Positions 24,007-32,379 are shown, counted from the stretch's first letter. The stretch: 64,000 nt of DNA from Microbispora siamensis (GCF_016863095.1 NZ_BOOF01000012.1:124001-188000); one strand, 5' to 3'. Translations and numbers: made by a program. Notes: a model not told the origin generated them from the sequence alone.

Positions 24007-25245
24007 ATGGACACCTACGACACACACCCGCACTCGACCTTGAGATCATGGCTCGGCGTCGCGGCGATCACCGCCAGCCTCTTCGCCTTCCTCACGACCG
24101 AGCTGATGCCCGTCGGCCTGCTCACCCCGGTGAGCACGAGCCTGCGCATATCCCTGGGCGCCGCCGGGCTGATGGTCACCCTGTACGGCGTGTCAGCCGG
24201 GCTCGGCGTGCCCTTCATCGTGGCCTGGACCAGGCGCGTCAACCGGCGCGTCCTGCTGTCCACGCTGCTGGCGATACTGACTCTGGGAAACACGATCACC
24301 GCCATCTCGCCGAACTATCCGCTGGTCCTGACGACACGGCTCATCATGGGCTTCGCCAGCGGGGTGTTCTGGGCCATAGGCGTGAGCATGGCGATGCGCC
24401 TTGTTCCGCCACGCCACGCGAGCAGGGCGGCCGCGATCGTGATGTCCGGCATCTCGATCGCCGCGGTCGTGGGCATACCACTGGGAACAGTCCTGGAAAG
24501 CCTCACCGGCTGGCGAACCACGTTCCTGATCTGGGCCGGCCTCAGCATGCTGGTGTTCCTCGCGGTCGCCGCCGTCATCCCATCGCTGCCGTCGACGAAC
24601 GCGGTCTCGGTGCGGGAAGTCTTCGGACTCCCGCTGAAGAACGTGCCGCTGCGTCTGGTGCTGTTCACCGTCGTACTCTTCGTGCTCGGCCACTTCGGCG
24701 CATACACATTCGTGCGCCCCTACCTGGAGCAAAGCACGTCCGCCACGCCCTTCTTCATCACCGCGGCGCTGATGGTCTACGGCGCGGGAGGCGCGGCCGG
24801 GAACTTCGTCGCCGGATACACGGTGAACAGAGATTCGCGGGGCAGCTTCATCGCCGGCTGCGTAGGACTCGTGATCTCCTTGCTGCTGCTGCTCACCATC
24901 GCTCACGGGCAGGCCGGATCGATCGTCACGCTGATCCTCTGGGGCGTTTCCTTCGGCGTCGTCCAGCTCTCCCAGGTCAACATGACGCAGGCCGCTGCTC
25001 CCGATACCTTCGAAGCCGCGATGTCGCTCAACACCATGGCGTACAACACCTCGATCGCCCTCGGGGCGCTATTCGGCGGGCTCTTCGCCGATCACCTGGG
25101 CGTCACGGGTGTCGTCTGGTTCGGTGTGGCACTGACAGCGGCTTCGCTGCTCCTCACACTCGGCACCCGCCGGAAGACCGCACACCCCGTCCCCGACGAC
25201 ACGTCGGCACCCACCCGTGAACAGGCGGTCCCGGACCGGACCTGA
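24007..25245 (+). CDS. MFS transporter (DHA1-type efflux)
   Basis: 412-residue membrane protein with 12 predicted helices. It begins after a short polar N-terminus with WLGVAAITASLFAFLTTELMPVGLL, where TELMPVGLL is common in AraJ/YdhP-like DHA1 exporters. The loop 2-3 motif is weak (AWTRRVNRRVL). A basic/polar tail of about 30 residues ends it. It likely exports a small molecule sensed by the divergent LysR regulator. ATG 24007 has only a weak ribosome site (AAAGAA). Confidence 0.9.
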   Translation: MDTYDTHPHSTLRSWLGVAAITASLFAFLTTELMPVGLLTPVSTSLRISLGAAGLMVTLYGVSAGLGVPFIVAWTRRVNRRVLLSTLLAILTLGNTITAISPNYPLVLTTRLIMGFASGVFWAIGVSMAMRLVPPRHASRAAAIVMSGISIAAVVGIPLGTVLESLTGWRTTFLIWAGLSMLVFLAVAAVIPSLPSTNAVSVREVFGLPLKNVPLRLVLFTVVLFVLGHFGAYTFVRPYLEQSTSATPFFITAALMVYGAGGAAGNFVAGYTVNRDSRGSFIAGCVGLVISLLLLLTIAHGQAGSIVTLILWGVSFGVVQLSQVNMTQAAAPDTFEAAMSLNTMAYNTSIALGALFGGLFADHLGVTGVVWFGVALTAASLLLTLGTRRKTAHPVPDDTSAPTREQAVPDRT

Positions 25246-25246
25246 A

Positions 25247-25283
25247 CCGGCCCGAGAGATCCGAGGCGAAAGCACAGGGCCGG
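25247..25283. terminator. Possible terminator hairpin
   Basis: CCGGCCC (25247-25253) and GGGCCGG (25277-25283) are complementary, with a 23-base loop, between the convergent MFS and esterase genes. Confidence 0.4.
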
Positions 25284-25291
25284 GGCCGGAC

Positions 25292-26215
25292 CTACTCCGC
25301 TGACGTGCGCACCCTGCCCCCGGCGCCAATGCGCTGGCCGAGGAAGAGAGCCGCGCGGTCCAGTGCCTCGTCAGCCTCGTCCAGGACGCCGACGAACGAC
25401 TGGAACACGTGCGGCACGTCGGCGGTGACGTCCAGGATGACATCCACTCCGGCCGCCCGCGCCCGCGCGGCCAGGCGCGTGGAGTCGTCCAGCAGGAGCT
25501 CGTTGGTGCCCACCTGGAGCAGCATCGGGGGAAAACCGGTCAGATCGGCGAGGACGGCCGGGCTGAGGAGGGGCTGGTGCGGGTCGGCTCCGGCGAGGTA
25601 CATGGCCCCGGTGTGTTCAACGGCCTCGCGGGTGAAGATCGGATCGATGCCTTCCTTGGTGTCCATGCTCTCGCCCGTCCGGGTGGCGTCGAGGCCCGGG
25701 GAGAACGCCACGATGGCGGCGGGCAGCGGAAGACCTGCGTCGCGCGCGGCGAGGCAGGTGGTGACGCTGAGGCCGCCGCCGGCGGAGTCGCCGACGAACG
25801 CGACGGCCGAGGGATCCTCACCGCTGTCGAGGAGGGCGCGGTAGGCGCCCAGGGTGTCTTCGATCGCGGCCGGGAACGGATGCTCGGGGGCAAGCCGGTA
25901 ATCCACCGAGTACGCCTCGAAGCCAGTCCTGGCCACCAGGTTTCCCGTCAGCGTCAGGGCGGTCTCCGGAGAGCCGAAAACCCAACCGCCGCCGTGAAAG
26001 TACAGGATCGTCCCGGCGCGACGCCCGTTGTCGGGCTCGACATGCAGTGCGGGCCGGTCGCCCAGCGTTGTCCGCGTGACGCGGATGTCGTCGGGCACGA
26101 TCATCTGGGCCATCAGCGCCTTGAATCCGGCCCGGAGGGCCTCGACCGACCGGGGGCCCGCGGGCCGCGGCTGTCGCATCATCGCGTCGACCTGGGCGCG
26201 CTGTTCCTTGCTCAT
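25292..26215 (-). CDS. Alpha/beta-hydrolase, HSL-type esterase
   Basis: 307 residues, cytoplasmic carboxylester hydrolase of the hormone-sensitive-lipase group. The oxyanion motif HGGGW is in LYFHGGGWVFGSPE (about residues 72-85). The nucleophile elbow GDSAGGG holds the catalytic Ser (about residue 145). The acid is in MLLQVGTNELLLDD and the His in VPHVFQSF near the C-terminus. The N-terminal cap has MSKEQRAQVDAMMRQPRPAG. It shares strand and direction with a second, similar hydrolase fused to another domain; the palindrome between them may control it. Confidence 0.93.
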   Translation of the reverse strand: MSKEQRAQVDAMMRQPRPAGPRSVEALRAGFKALMAQMIVPDDIRVTRTTLGDRPALHVEPDNGRRAGTILYFHGGGWVFGSPETALTLTGNLVARTGFEAYSVDYRLAPEHPFPAAIEDTLGAYRALLDSGEDPSAVAFVGDSAGGGLSVTTCLAARDAGLPLPAAIVAFSPGLDATRTGESMDTKEGIDPIFTREAVEHTGAMYLAGADPHQPLLSPAVLADLTGFPPMLLQVGTNELLLDDSTRLAARARAAGVDVILDVTADVPHVFQSFVGVLDEADEALDRAALFLGQRIGAGGRVRTSAE

Positions 26216-26252
26216 GGGGTACTCCCGCCGTAAGTAGCTTCCTGAACACTAT

Positions 26253-26264
26253 ATTCCTAGGAAT
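26253..26264. promoter_or_regulatory. 12-bp perfect palindrome upstream of the esterase
   Basis: ATTCCTAGGAAT, AT-rich in GC-rich DNA, lies 38 bases before the esterase start and overlaps the stop codon of the upstream nitroreductase-hydrolase gene. Flanking bases extend the symmetry partly. It looks like a MarR- or TetR-type operator, but no such regulator is adjacent. Confidence 0.5.
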
Positions 26265-27633
26265 CTAACTTGGAGTACGAGGAGTCGCCCCGGCCCGTTG
26301 CCTGGGTTTCAGCGATCCAGTCGGTGAGGCGGCGCAGGAACGTCATGGCGATGGGGGGTGGGTCCTGCGCCATCACGCTCGCGTGGAAGGCGTGCGGCAT
26401 GCCCTCGTACAGGTCGAGGGTCACGTCGACACCGGCAGCGGAGGCGGCCGCCGCGAAGCGACGGGTATCGTCCAGCAGCACCTCTGCCGTCCCGGCCACG
26501 AGCAGGAGCGGAGGCAGGCCGCGCAGGTCGCCGTGCAGCGGAGACTGAGGAGCCTGATCGGCGCGGGCCCCGGCCAGATACTGCGCGGTGACATGTTCGG
26601 CGACACGGCGATTTATCACATCTCGGCCGTCGTTGGAGTCCAGGGACCGGCTGGACAGGGTCAGGTCGGTCAGCGGGGAGATCGCGACGGCCGCGCCGGG
26701 CAGGGGATCGCCCGCTTGCTTGAGCGCAAGCAGCGCCGACAGGACGAGCGTGCCGCCCGACGACTCGCCGCACATGATGATGCGATCGGCGGGAACGCCT
26801 TGCTCCCGCAGGCTCCGGTAGACGGCCACGACGTCGTCCAAGGCGGCGGGGTACGGATGGGCGGGGGCCAGGCGCTGGTCCACCTTGAACGCGGGACGCC
26901 GGGTGGCCTGGGACAGGCGGCAGGCCATGAGAGGCTCCAGCGCCGGCTGGGTGTGCTCGAAGCCGCCCCCGTGCACGTACAGCGTGACGCCGTCCACGGT
27001 GGCCGAGCCTCCGGCGGTGCTGACCCACACTCCTGGAACGCCTCCGGTATGAGCGAGCGCGGGCGTCACGTCGGCGGCGAGCGCCGGAGCGCGGGTGAGC
27101 AAAGCCCGGATCGCGGCCATCACGGCCGCGTGGTCGTCGGAGGTGGCGGGGACGCGCATGACGTTCAGACGATCCTCGTACCGGGGCGGAGGGTCGCCTT
27201 CCGGCTGGTCCGGGAAGGAACCGGAGCGCGGGGTCAACGCGACGACAGGCAGAACGCGGCCGGACTTCGCCTGATAGTCGGCCCAGCCGGAGTCGGCTTC
27301 CACGGCGCGGGCGAAGAGCCGCTCGCGTTCCTCGCCTTCCAGGACGGTGGCCTCGGCCTCGATCGTGAAGACGCCGGTCTCCACGGTGACGTGAGGGTTG
27401 GCACGCAGATTGTGATACCAGGCCGGGTGGTGCGGCGCGCCGCCGGCCGAGGCGATGACCAGCATGCGGCCCCCCTCGTCATGCAGGTAGCCGAGGGGGA
27501 CCGTGTGGCGGACCCCCGAGCGGGCGCCGGTGGTGGTCAGGAGGAGCAGCCTGGCTCCCTCGAAAGGGCCGCCCACTCTTCCGCGGTTGGCGCGGAATTC
27601 CTGGATGATCTGCTGGTTGAAGTCGTACGGCAT
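26257..27633 (-). CDS. Fusion of F420-type nitroreductase (DDN-like) domain and HSL-type hydrolase
   Basis: 458 residues from ATG 27633 (MPYDFNQQIIQEFRANRG is a standard start for the first family; GTG or ATG further up is less likely). Residues about 1-135 are a deazaflavin-dependent nitroreductase-like split barrel (LLLLTTTGARSGVRHTVPLGYL, ASAGGAPHHPAWYHNLRANPHVTVE). Residues about 165-450 are an alpha/beta-hydrolase with HGGGF, GESSGG (nucleophile Ser), an acid in LLLVAGTAEVLLDD and MPHAFHA. Both halves look complete. It may couple F420H2-dependent reduction with ester hydrolysis of one substrate. Confidence 0.9.
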   Translation of the reverse strand: MPYDFNQQIIQEFRANRGRVGGPFEGARLLLLTTTGARSGVRHTVPLGYLHDEGGRMLVIASAGGAPHHPAWYHNLRANPHVTVETGVFTIEAEATVLEGEERERLFARAVEADSGWADYQAKSGRVLPVVALTPRSGSFPDQPEGDPPPRYEDRLNVMRVPATSDDHAAVMAAIRALLTRAPALAADVTPALAHTGGVPGVWVSTAGGSATVDGVTLYVHGGGFEHTQPALEPLMACRLSQATRRPAFKVDQRLAPAHPYPAALDDVVAVYRSLREQGVPADRIIMCGESSGGTLVLSALLALKQAGDPLPGAAVAISPLTDLTLSSRSLDSNDGRDVINRRVAEHVTAQYLAGARADQAPQSPLHGDLRGLPPLLLVAGTAEVLLDDTRRFAAAASAAGVDVTLDLYEGMPHAFHASVMAQDPPPIAMTFLRRLTDWIAETQATGRGDSSYSKLDS

Positions 27634-28124
27634 TCTCTGCTTTCTTGTTCCGGGCATGGCGAAACCGCCTCACCGAATGAGGGCTGGCGGTTGTGAAGGA
27701 ATGGCGAAAACGCGCGCGGCGGCAAAGGGGTGACGTGGCGGCGATGCCGCCGACGCCGCAGGGCGCGCCGATACGCGGTGAAAGGAATTTCAGATCAGGA
27801 GGTCGGAGATGCGGCGGGCCTCGCGCCCGCCCGGCCCTCACGCCGTGGCCGGGTGCCTCACTCGCTTGTGGCCCATGGCCGACCCGGCAGTCACGGAGTT
27901 CACGTTATCGCCACCTCAAGAATGCGGCAACACCGCATCTGTATCCATTTGTGACATGGCGGAGGCAAGCCCGCCCTGCGTGGTCCGTGATAAGTTCGCC
28001 GTCACCGCACATCGCTGCGAACTGAGGAGGTGAGACCGATCAACGCTGTGACAGGTCGGGACTCCCTCCTTCGCATCGCCTAGGGGAGTGCCCGCAGAAG
28101 GCATCCCGAAAGGCGTCAAACGCT
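27634..28124. other. 491-base gap with no confident gene
   Basis: No recognised gene. One small + strand frame at 27809-28033 (74 codons) has a good AGGAGG at 27797-27802, but its sequence resembles no family I know and has no clear hydrophobic or DNA-binding signature. A near-perfect ribosome site GAGGAGGTGA at 28024-28033 is followed by no useful start codon. The stretch should hold promoters for the nitroreductase fusion (minus) and the hydrolase at 28125 (plus). Confidence 0.4.
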
Positions 28125-28856
28125 TTGCGCTTCATCTCCCGGACGTCGTCGGACGGCGTCACCGAACAACTCTTCACCCTCGGCGAGGTCCCCGGTGTGC
28201 TGTGGACGCCGGAAGGCGCCGCCGGGGCTCGTCCCCTGATCCTGATGGGACACGGCGGCGGGCAGCACAAGAAGGCCCCGGACGTCATGGCCCGTGCGCG
28301 CCGCTTCGTGGCCGAGTGTGGTTTCGCGGTGGCGGCCGTGGACGTGCCCGGCCACGGCGACCGGCCGAAGGACGAGAGGTACGACAAGATCGCGACCGAG
28401 AACCAGGCTCGCGTGGTGGCGGGGGAGGAGCCGGCTCCGCTGATCGCCGGTTTCCAGGCGCTCGTGGCCCGCCAGACCGTCCCGGAATGGCGGGCGGTGC
28501 TGACGGCGCTCCAGCGACTCGAGCACGTCGGCGCCGGCCCGGTGGGCTACTGGGGCGTGTCGTTGGGGTGCGGTCTCGGCGTCCCGTTCGTCGCCGCCGA
28601 ACCCCGGATCCGCGCTGCGGTGCTGGGGCTGGGCGGGGCGCTGGCATCGGCCGGGGCCGCCGCGCGGATCACCGTCCCGGTGGAGTTCCTGCTGCAGTGG
28701 GACGACGAGCGGGTGCCGCGGGCGCACGGCTTGGCGCTGTTCGACGCCTTGGCCTCAGCCGAGAAGACGCTGCACGCCAACCCCGGCAGGCACGGGGAGA
28801 TCCCCGAGTTCGAAACCGACAGCTCGCTGCGGTTCTTCGAACGGCACCTCGGTTAG
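28125..28856 (+). CDS. Alpha/beta-hydrolase (dienelactone-hydrolase-like)
   Basis: About 243 residues; the start is uncertain. TTG 28125 gives the best N-terminus (MRFISRTSSDGVTEQLFTLGEVPGVLW) but has a weak ribosome site. Seen motifs: LILMGHGGGQHKK (oxyanion), VAAVDVPGHGDRP, YWGVSLGCGLGVPF with nucleophile Ser in GVSLG, and FLLQWDDERVPRAHGLALF holding the acid. The closing His is in ANPGRHGEIPEFE. A single-domain cytoplasmic hydrolase of unknown substrate. A perfect hairpin follows 17 bases after the stop. Confidence 0.85.
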   Translation: MRFISRTSSDGVTEQLFTLGEVPGVLWTPEGAAGARPLILMGHGGGQHKKAPDVMARARRFVAECGFAVAAVDVPGHGDRPKDERYDKIATENQARVVAGEEPAPLIAGFQALVARQTVPEWRAVLTALQRLEHVGAGPVGYWGVSLGCGLGVPFVAAEPRIRAAVLGLGGALASAGAAARITVPVEFLLQWDDERVPRAHGLALFDALASAEKTLHANPGRHGEIPEFETDSSLRFFERHLG

Positions 28857-28872
28857 GGCACCGCTTCGACCT

Positions 28873-28904
28873 ATACCGGACAGAATTCACCTTCTGTCCG
28901 GTAT
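28873..28904. terminator. Perfect 13-bp-arm inverted repeat
   Basis: ATACCGGACAGAA (28873-28885) and TTCTGTCCGGTAT (28892-28904) are exact complements with a 6-base spacer. Its position right after the hydrolase gene suggests a terminator. Its length and moderate GC content also suit a repressor operator for the downstream VOC region. Confidence 0.6.
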
Positions 28905-29017
28905 GGGACTGAATGGGGATATTTGACCTGTCAAGAGCCCTTTGTCGTACCAGAGGAGGGGTGCGAGCGTTCTCGTTCGGCGATGTGGGCGCCAGAAGGA
29001 AAATCTCGGGACCCGGG

Positions 29018-29077
29018 TGTCGAGAATGCGGCGCCGGCTCCGTCTCCGGTACGCCAGCGGCCACGACGGGCGGCCGC
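29018..29077 (+). promoter_or_regulatory. ECF42-type promoter and leader hairpin of the VOC gene
   Basis: TGTCGA (29018-29023), 16 bases, CCGTC (29040-29044). Then GCGGCC (29057-29062) and GGCCGC (29072-29077) form a 6-bp stem with a 9-base loop, just before AAGGAGG and the ATG. Promoter, spacing and hairpin match the leader of the ECF42/DGPF operon at 5019-5096. Identity extends over about 80 bases although the coding genes are unrelated. Confidence 0.75.
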
Positions 29078-29096
29078 GCGACGAAGGAGGATCACC

Positions 29097-29537
29097 ATGG
29101 CGATCCAGCGGATGGACAACGTCGGCATTGTCGTCGACGACCTTGAGGCCGCCATCGCGTTCTTCGTGGAACTCGGCATGGAGCTGGAGGGCAAGGGGCT
29201 GATCGAGGGGCCTTGGGCGGCACGTCTCGTCGGGCTCGACGACCAGCGAGTCGACATCGCGATGATGCGGACCCCGGACGGCCACGGGCGGATCGAGCTG
29301 GCGAAGTACCACACGCCGACGGCGATCAGCGGCGTGCCGGAGGACGCCCCGGCGAACACGCTGGGCATCCGCCGCATCATGTTCGCCGTCGACGACATCG
29401 ACGACGTCATCGCCCGCCTGCGCGCCCACGGCGCCGAACTCGTCGGCGAGGTGGTGCAGTACGAGGACGCCTACCGGCTGTGCTACATCCTCGGTCCCGA
29501 GGGCATCGTCGTCGCGCTTGCCGAGCAGATCGACTGA
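29097..29537 (+). CDS. VOC-family (glyoxalase-fold) protein, probable ECF42 target
   Basis: 146 residues from ATG 29097 with AAGGAGG at 29084-29090; the frame upstream is leader. Two beta-alpha-beta-beta-beta halves: MDNVGIVVDDLEAAIAFFVELGMELEG and RRIMFAVDDIDDVIARLRAHGAELVGE, ending IVVALAEQID. Metal ligands typical of dioxygenase or glyoxalase members are partly present (Glu in RIELAKY and late acidic residues), so the reaction is uncertain. The conserved ECF42-type leader is the strongest clue to its role, probably in the same response as the DGPF protein. Confidence 0.9.
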   Translation: MAIQRMDNVGIVVDDLEAAIAFFVELGMELEGKGLIEGPWAARLVGLDDQRVDIAMMRTPDGHGRIELAKYHTPTAISGVPEDAPANTLGIRRIMFAVDDIDDVIARLRAHGAELVGEVVQYEDAYRLCYILGPEGIVVALAEQID

Positions 29538-29751
29538 CGGCCTCGTCGCGGCAACAGCGCAGAGTTGGTGTCATGTGCGCATCGAAGGGGCGTTGCGAAA
29601 CTCCAGGCCATCCGCCCTTTCGAGCCCCTTCCCGCATTGCTCGATAATGAACATTATGTCAAGTAAGCCGATCTGGCCCCGCTCCTCCCGGTGCTGGGCC
29701 ACGGAGATCTGCCGATCGTCGCACTCGCACGGGTTCCGGTGACCATTTCCC

Positions 29752-29949
29752 GTGACCTTCGCGGACGACGACGCCGGTCTCGCGCAGTGTCTGAGGCGCC
29801 GGCCGTCGGTACGTCTGTTGACCCGGCGTGAGCTGGACACTCCCCTGCGTTCGTACGATCTGTCGGATCTTGACGAGGCGGAGCTCCGGCAGATCGCCTA
29901 CTGGCAGCCCGGGACCCTCGGCGAGCTGCTGTTCCACCACTGGGACTGA
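29752..29949 (+). CDS. Conserved small protein of about 65 residues
   Basis: GTG 29752 to a TGA at 29947. The C-terminal part reads LDTPLRSYDLSDLDEAELRQIAYWQPGTLGELLFHHWD. A segment of this type, ending in ELLFxxWD, recurs in small actinobacterial proteins of unknown function, as far as I recall. It has no signal peptide, metal motif or HTH. A ribosome site is not obvious. It stands alone between the VOC gene and the ABC operon. Real but uncharacterised is the best reading. Confidence 0.5.
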   Translation: MTFADDDAGLAQCLRRRPSVRLLTRRELDTPLRSYDLSDLDEAELRQIAYWQPGTLGELLFHHWD

Positions 29950-30005
29950 GACCGGCGTGCGCGGCATGCGCCATTGGTTACGGACAGTGACCACTCCCCC
30001 GCTGT

Positions 30006-30875
30006 TCAGGCGCTCGTGCCCGCGTGCATGAGCGCGACGTACCCCTCCTCGAGGGAGGGCTGGACCGGTACGGCGCGGGGGTCGGGCCGGGTGGGGCTGA
30101 CGAGGCGGTAGTGGGTGCCGTCGGAGCGGCTGACGGCGGACACGACGACGCCGCCGGCGGGCGGCGGTCCCTGGCCGACCAGTTCCCAGGTGATGCCTTC
30201 GGCCCGCTGGACGATGTCGGCGACGGGGCCGTTGAAGACGACCCTGCCGCGGGCCATCACCGCGGTGTCGCGGCAGGTCTGGGCGACGTCCTCGACGATG
30301 TGGGTGCTGAGCAGGACGGTGCGGCCGGCGGCGATGGAGGCCAGGAGGGTGCGGAAGCGGATGCGTTCCTCGGGGTCGAGGCCGGCGGTGGGTTCGTCGA
30401 CCACGACCAGGGCGGGGTCGCCGAGCAGGGCCTGCGCGATGCCGACGCGGCGGCGCATCCCGCCGGAGAAGCCGCGGAGCTTGCGGCCGACGGCGTCGGT
30501 CAGGCCGACCATGTCGAGGAGCTCCCCGATCTGACGGCGGCGGGCGGCGGTGTCGTCGAGTCCCTTGAGCAGGCCGACGTAGTCGAGGAACTCCTGGGCC
30601 GACAGGTCGGGATAGAGGCCCAGATCCTGGGGCAGGTAGCCGAGCCGGCGTTGTACGGCCAGGCGGCCGGTTCTGGTCGTGAGGTCGTGGCCGCCGACGC
30701 GTACGGTGCCTGCGGTGGGCGGCAGCACTCCGGCGAGTACGCGCATGAGTGTCGTCTTGCCGGCGCCGTTGGTGCCGAGCAGGCCGTACATGCCGCCCGG
30801 GACGGCGAGGTCGAGTCCGTCGAGGGCGGTGACCTTGCCGAACGTGCGGCGCAGCCCGGTGATCTGGATGTCCAT
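30006..30875 (-). CDS. ABC transporter ATPase (ABC-2 type exporter)
   Basis: 289 residues. Walker A is GTNGAGKTTLMRV, the signature FSGGMRRRVGIAQALL, Walker B ALVVVDEPTAGLD, and the switch His in LLSTHIVED. A C-terminal extension of about 75 residues follows. Third gene of an operon with two membrane proteins (31693-32379 and 30896-31696) downstream of an ECF sigma factor and anti-sigma factor. Drives the export or membrane processing done by the two permeases. Confidence 0.93.
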   Translation of the reverse strand: MDIQITGLRRTFGKVTALDGLDLAVPGGMYGLLGTNGAGKTTLMRVLAGVLPPTAGTVRVGGHDLTTRTGRLAVQRRLGYLPQDLGLYPDLSAQEFLDYVGLLKGLDDTAARRRQIGELLDMVGLTDAVGRKLRGFSGGMRRRVGIAQALLGDPALVVVDEPTAGLDPEERIRFRTLLASIAAGRTVLLSTHIVEDVAQTCRDTAVMARGRVVFNGPVADIVQRAEGITWELVGQGPPPAGGVVVSAVSRSDGTHYRLVSPTRPDPRAVPVQPSLEEGYVALMHAGTSA

Positions 30876-30895
30876 GCGAGGTGTCTTTCAGGAGG

Positions 30896-31696
30896 TCAGG
30901 CGGACAGGTTTCTGCGGCGCAGCAGCGGCGGGGCCAGCGCGAGGGGCGGGAGGCTGAGCAGGAGGAGCAGGGCGATGGCCAGGACGGTCGTCGTGCCGCC
31001 GGGCTGGGGGCGCAGGAACTCCAGCCAGCCGTCGGCGCCCGCGTACAGGGCCCGCTCCCCCATCAGCCAGGTCGCCGGGTAGTCGCCCAGGGGGGTCAGC
31101 AGGGTTCCGGTCAGTGAGGGGAACAGGTCGGGGTTGAGCATGTTGCCCCAGAACCAGTAGCCGACGAACAGCACCCGGAACAGCGGGGCGGTCGTCAGCA
31201 GCGGGCAGACGAGGGCGAAGGCGGTCACGAAGGCCAGTCCGGGGAGGGTGATCAGGGCGAAGGCGACGACCGCCCAGGCGAACAGGGCGGGGTCGTGCCG
31301 GTGGGCGGTCTCTGCTGCGGCGGCGGTGAGGAGAACCAGCGCGGCGGGGACCGCGGTGGAGGCCAGGCCGCCGAGGTACTTGCCGGCGACGAGTGCGCCC
31401 CGGCCGGTCGGGAGGCTTTCGAGCAGGGATGCCAGGCCGAGTCGCCGGTCGCGGGTGAGGCGGTCGGCGAGCACCATCCCGAAGCCGATCGGCAGGAGGA
31501 TGGACATCAGCAGCGCCCAGCCCGCCATCACCTCGCGGGGCGGTGTGCCGAGCGGCAGGTGGCGTGGTCCGCGGTCGCCCTGGGTGAGGGTGAGGACGAC
31601 GGCGAGGACGGCGGTGGTGATCCATAGGGACCGTTTGCGGATCTGCATGCGGAACTCGTAGCGGGTCACCGCCCACGTCTGTCGTGCGGTGGTCAT
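30896..31696 (-). CDS. ABC-2 type permease
   Basis: 266 residues from ATG 31696, overlapping the stop of the previous gene. About six membrane helices, the first being SLWITTAVLAVVLTLT, then MAGWALLMSILLPIGFGMVLADRLTRDRR, and a C-terminal pair VLAIALLLLLSLPPLALA. The loop RRLGLASLLESLPTGR between helices 2 and 3 is typical of ABC-2 permeases. The substrate is unknown. Confidence 0.85.
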   Translation of the reverse strand: MTTARQTWAVTRYEFRMQIRKRSLWITTAVLAVVLTLTQGDRGPRHLPLGTPPREVMAGWALLMSILLPIGFGMVLADRLTRDRRLGLASLLESLPTGRGALVAGKYLGGLASTAVPAALVLLTAAAAETAHRHDPALFAWAVVAFALITLPGLAFVTAFALVCPLLTTAPLFRVLFVGYWFWGNMLNPDLFPSLTGTLLTPLGDYPATWLMGERALYAGADGWLEFLRPQPGGTTTVLAIALLLLLSLPPLALAPPLLRRRNLSA

Positions 31697-32379
31697 GTCT
31701 CCTCCTCGGTGAGCAGGCGTTCGGGGCGGCGCAGCAGGATCAAGGCGAGGGCCGCGAGCAGGGCCCCGGAGGTGGTCAGCGCCGCGCGGTTGGCGTCCCA
31801 GTCGGTGGGGACGCCGATGCGGGTGGTCATGAACAGGAAGAACGGGCGCAGCCCGGGTGTGGTGGCGAAGGACGTGGCGAACAGTTGCTCGCCGAGCCAT
31901 ACGGCGGCGACGGTCGTGGTGGCGAGCACGACGCTGCGTCCGAGTGCGGCGACCAGGAGGGCGAGCCCGGTGAGCCACAGGAGTGGGGCGGCCCAGACGA
32001 GGGGCGCGTACGGCAGGCCGGGCCCGTTCCACCAGCCGCCGAGGGCGAGCGCGGCGGAGAAGGCGATGGACAGGGCGGCGCTGAGGCCGCCGAGGACGGC
32101 CAGGCGGCGGCCGAGGGTGGTGGTGTACGGGGTGGGCAGGGTGAGCTGGAGTTCGCGGCTGGGGTCGCGGGAGACGACGGCGACGGCGGCCATGCCGGCG
32201 GACAGCGGGATGAGCGCCTCCAGCCCGGTGAGCAGGATGCGTTCGAGCTGGGGGCGTGCGGTGCCGAAGGCCGCGGCGGCCGCGGTGAGGGCGAGGGTGG
32301 CGGCGAGCGCGGCTGCGGGGGAACATGCGGTCCAGCCCGCGCGGCGCAGTTCGTGCCGCCACAGGGGTAGGTGCTTCAC
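31693..32379 (-). CDS. ABC-2 type permease-like membrane protein
   Basis: 228 residues; six or so hydrophobic helices (AALAATLALTAAAAAFG, LIPLSAGMAAVAVVSRDPSRELQLTLPTPY, SAALSIAFSAALALGGWW, APLLWLTGLALLVAALGR). The loop DPSRELQLTLPTPYTTTLGRR resembles that of the other permease. Overlaps the next gene by 4 bases. Probably the second half of the transport channel. Confidence 0.8.
   Translation of the reverse strand: MKHLPLWRHELRRAGWTACSPAAALAATLALTAAAAAFGTARPQLERILLTGLEALIPLSAGMAAVAVVSRDPSRELQLTLPTPYTTTLGRRLAVLGGLSAALSIAFSAALALGGWWNGPGLPYAPLVWAAPLLWLTGLALLVAALGRSVVLATTTVAAVWLGEQLFATSFATTPGLRPFFLFMTTRIGVPTDWDANRAALTTSGALLAALALILLRRPERLLTEEET

Noticed and set aside
29662..29735. Short text ADLAPLLPVLGHGDLPIVALA resembling an RbsD/FucU mutarotase
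   Set aside because: Only about 22 residues, preceded by a stop; too short to call a relic.
30896..32362. 488-codon frame covering both permeases
   Set aside because: The real permease begins at 31696; upstream part is out of frame with the second permease and arginine/proline-rich.
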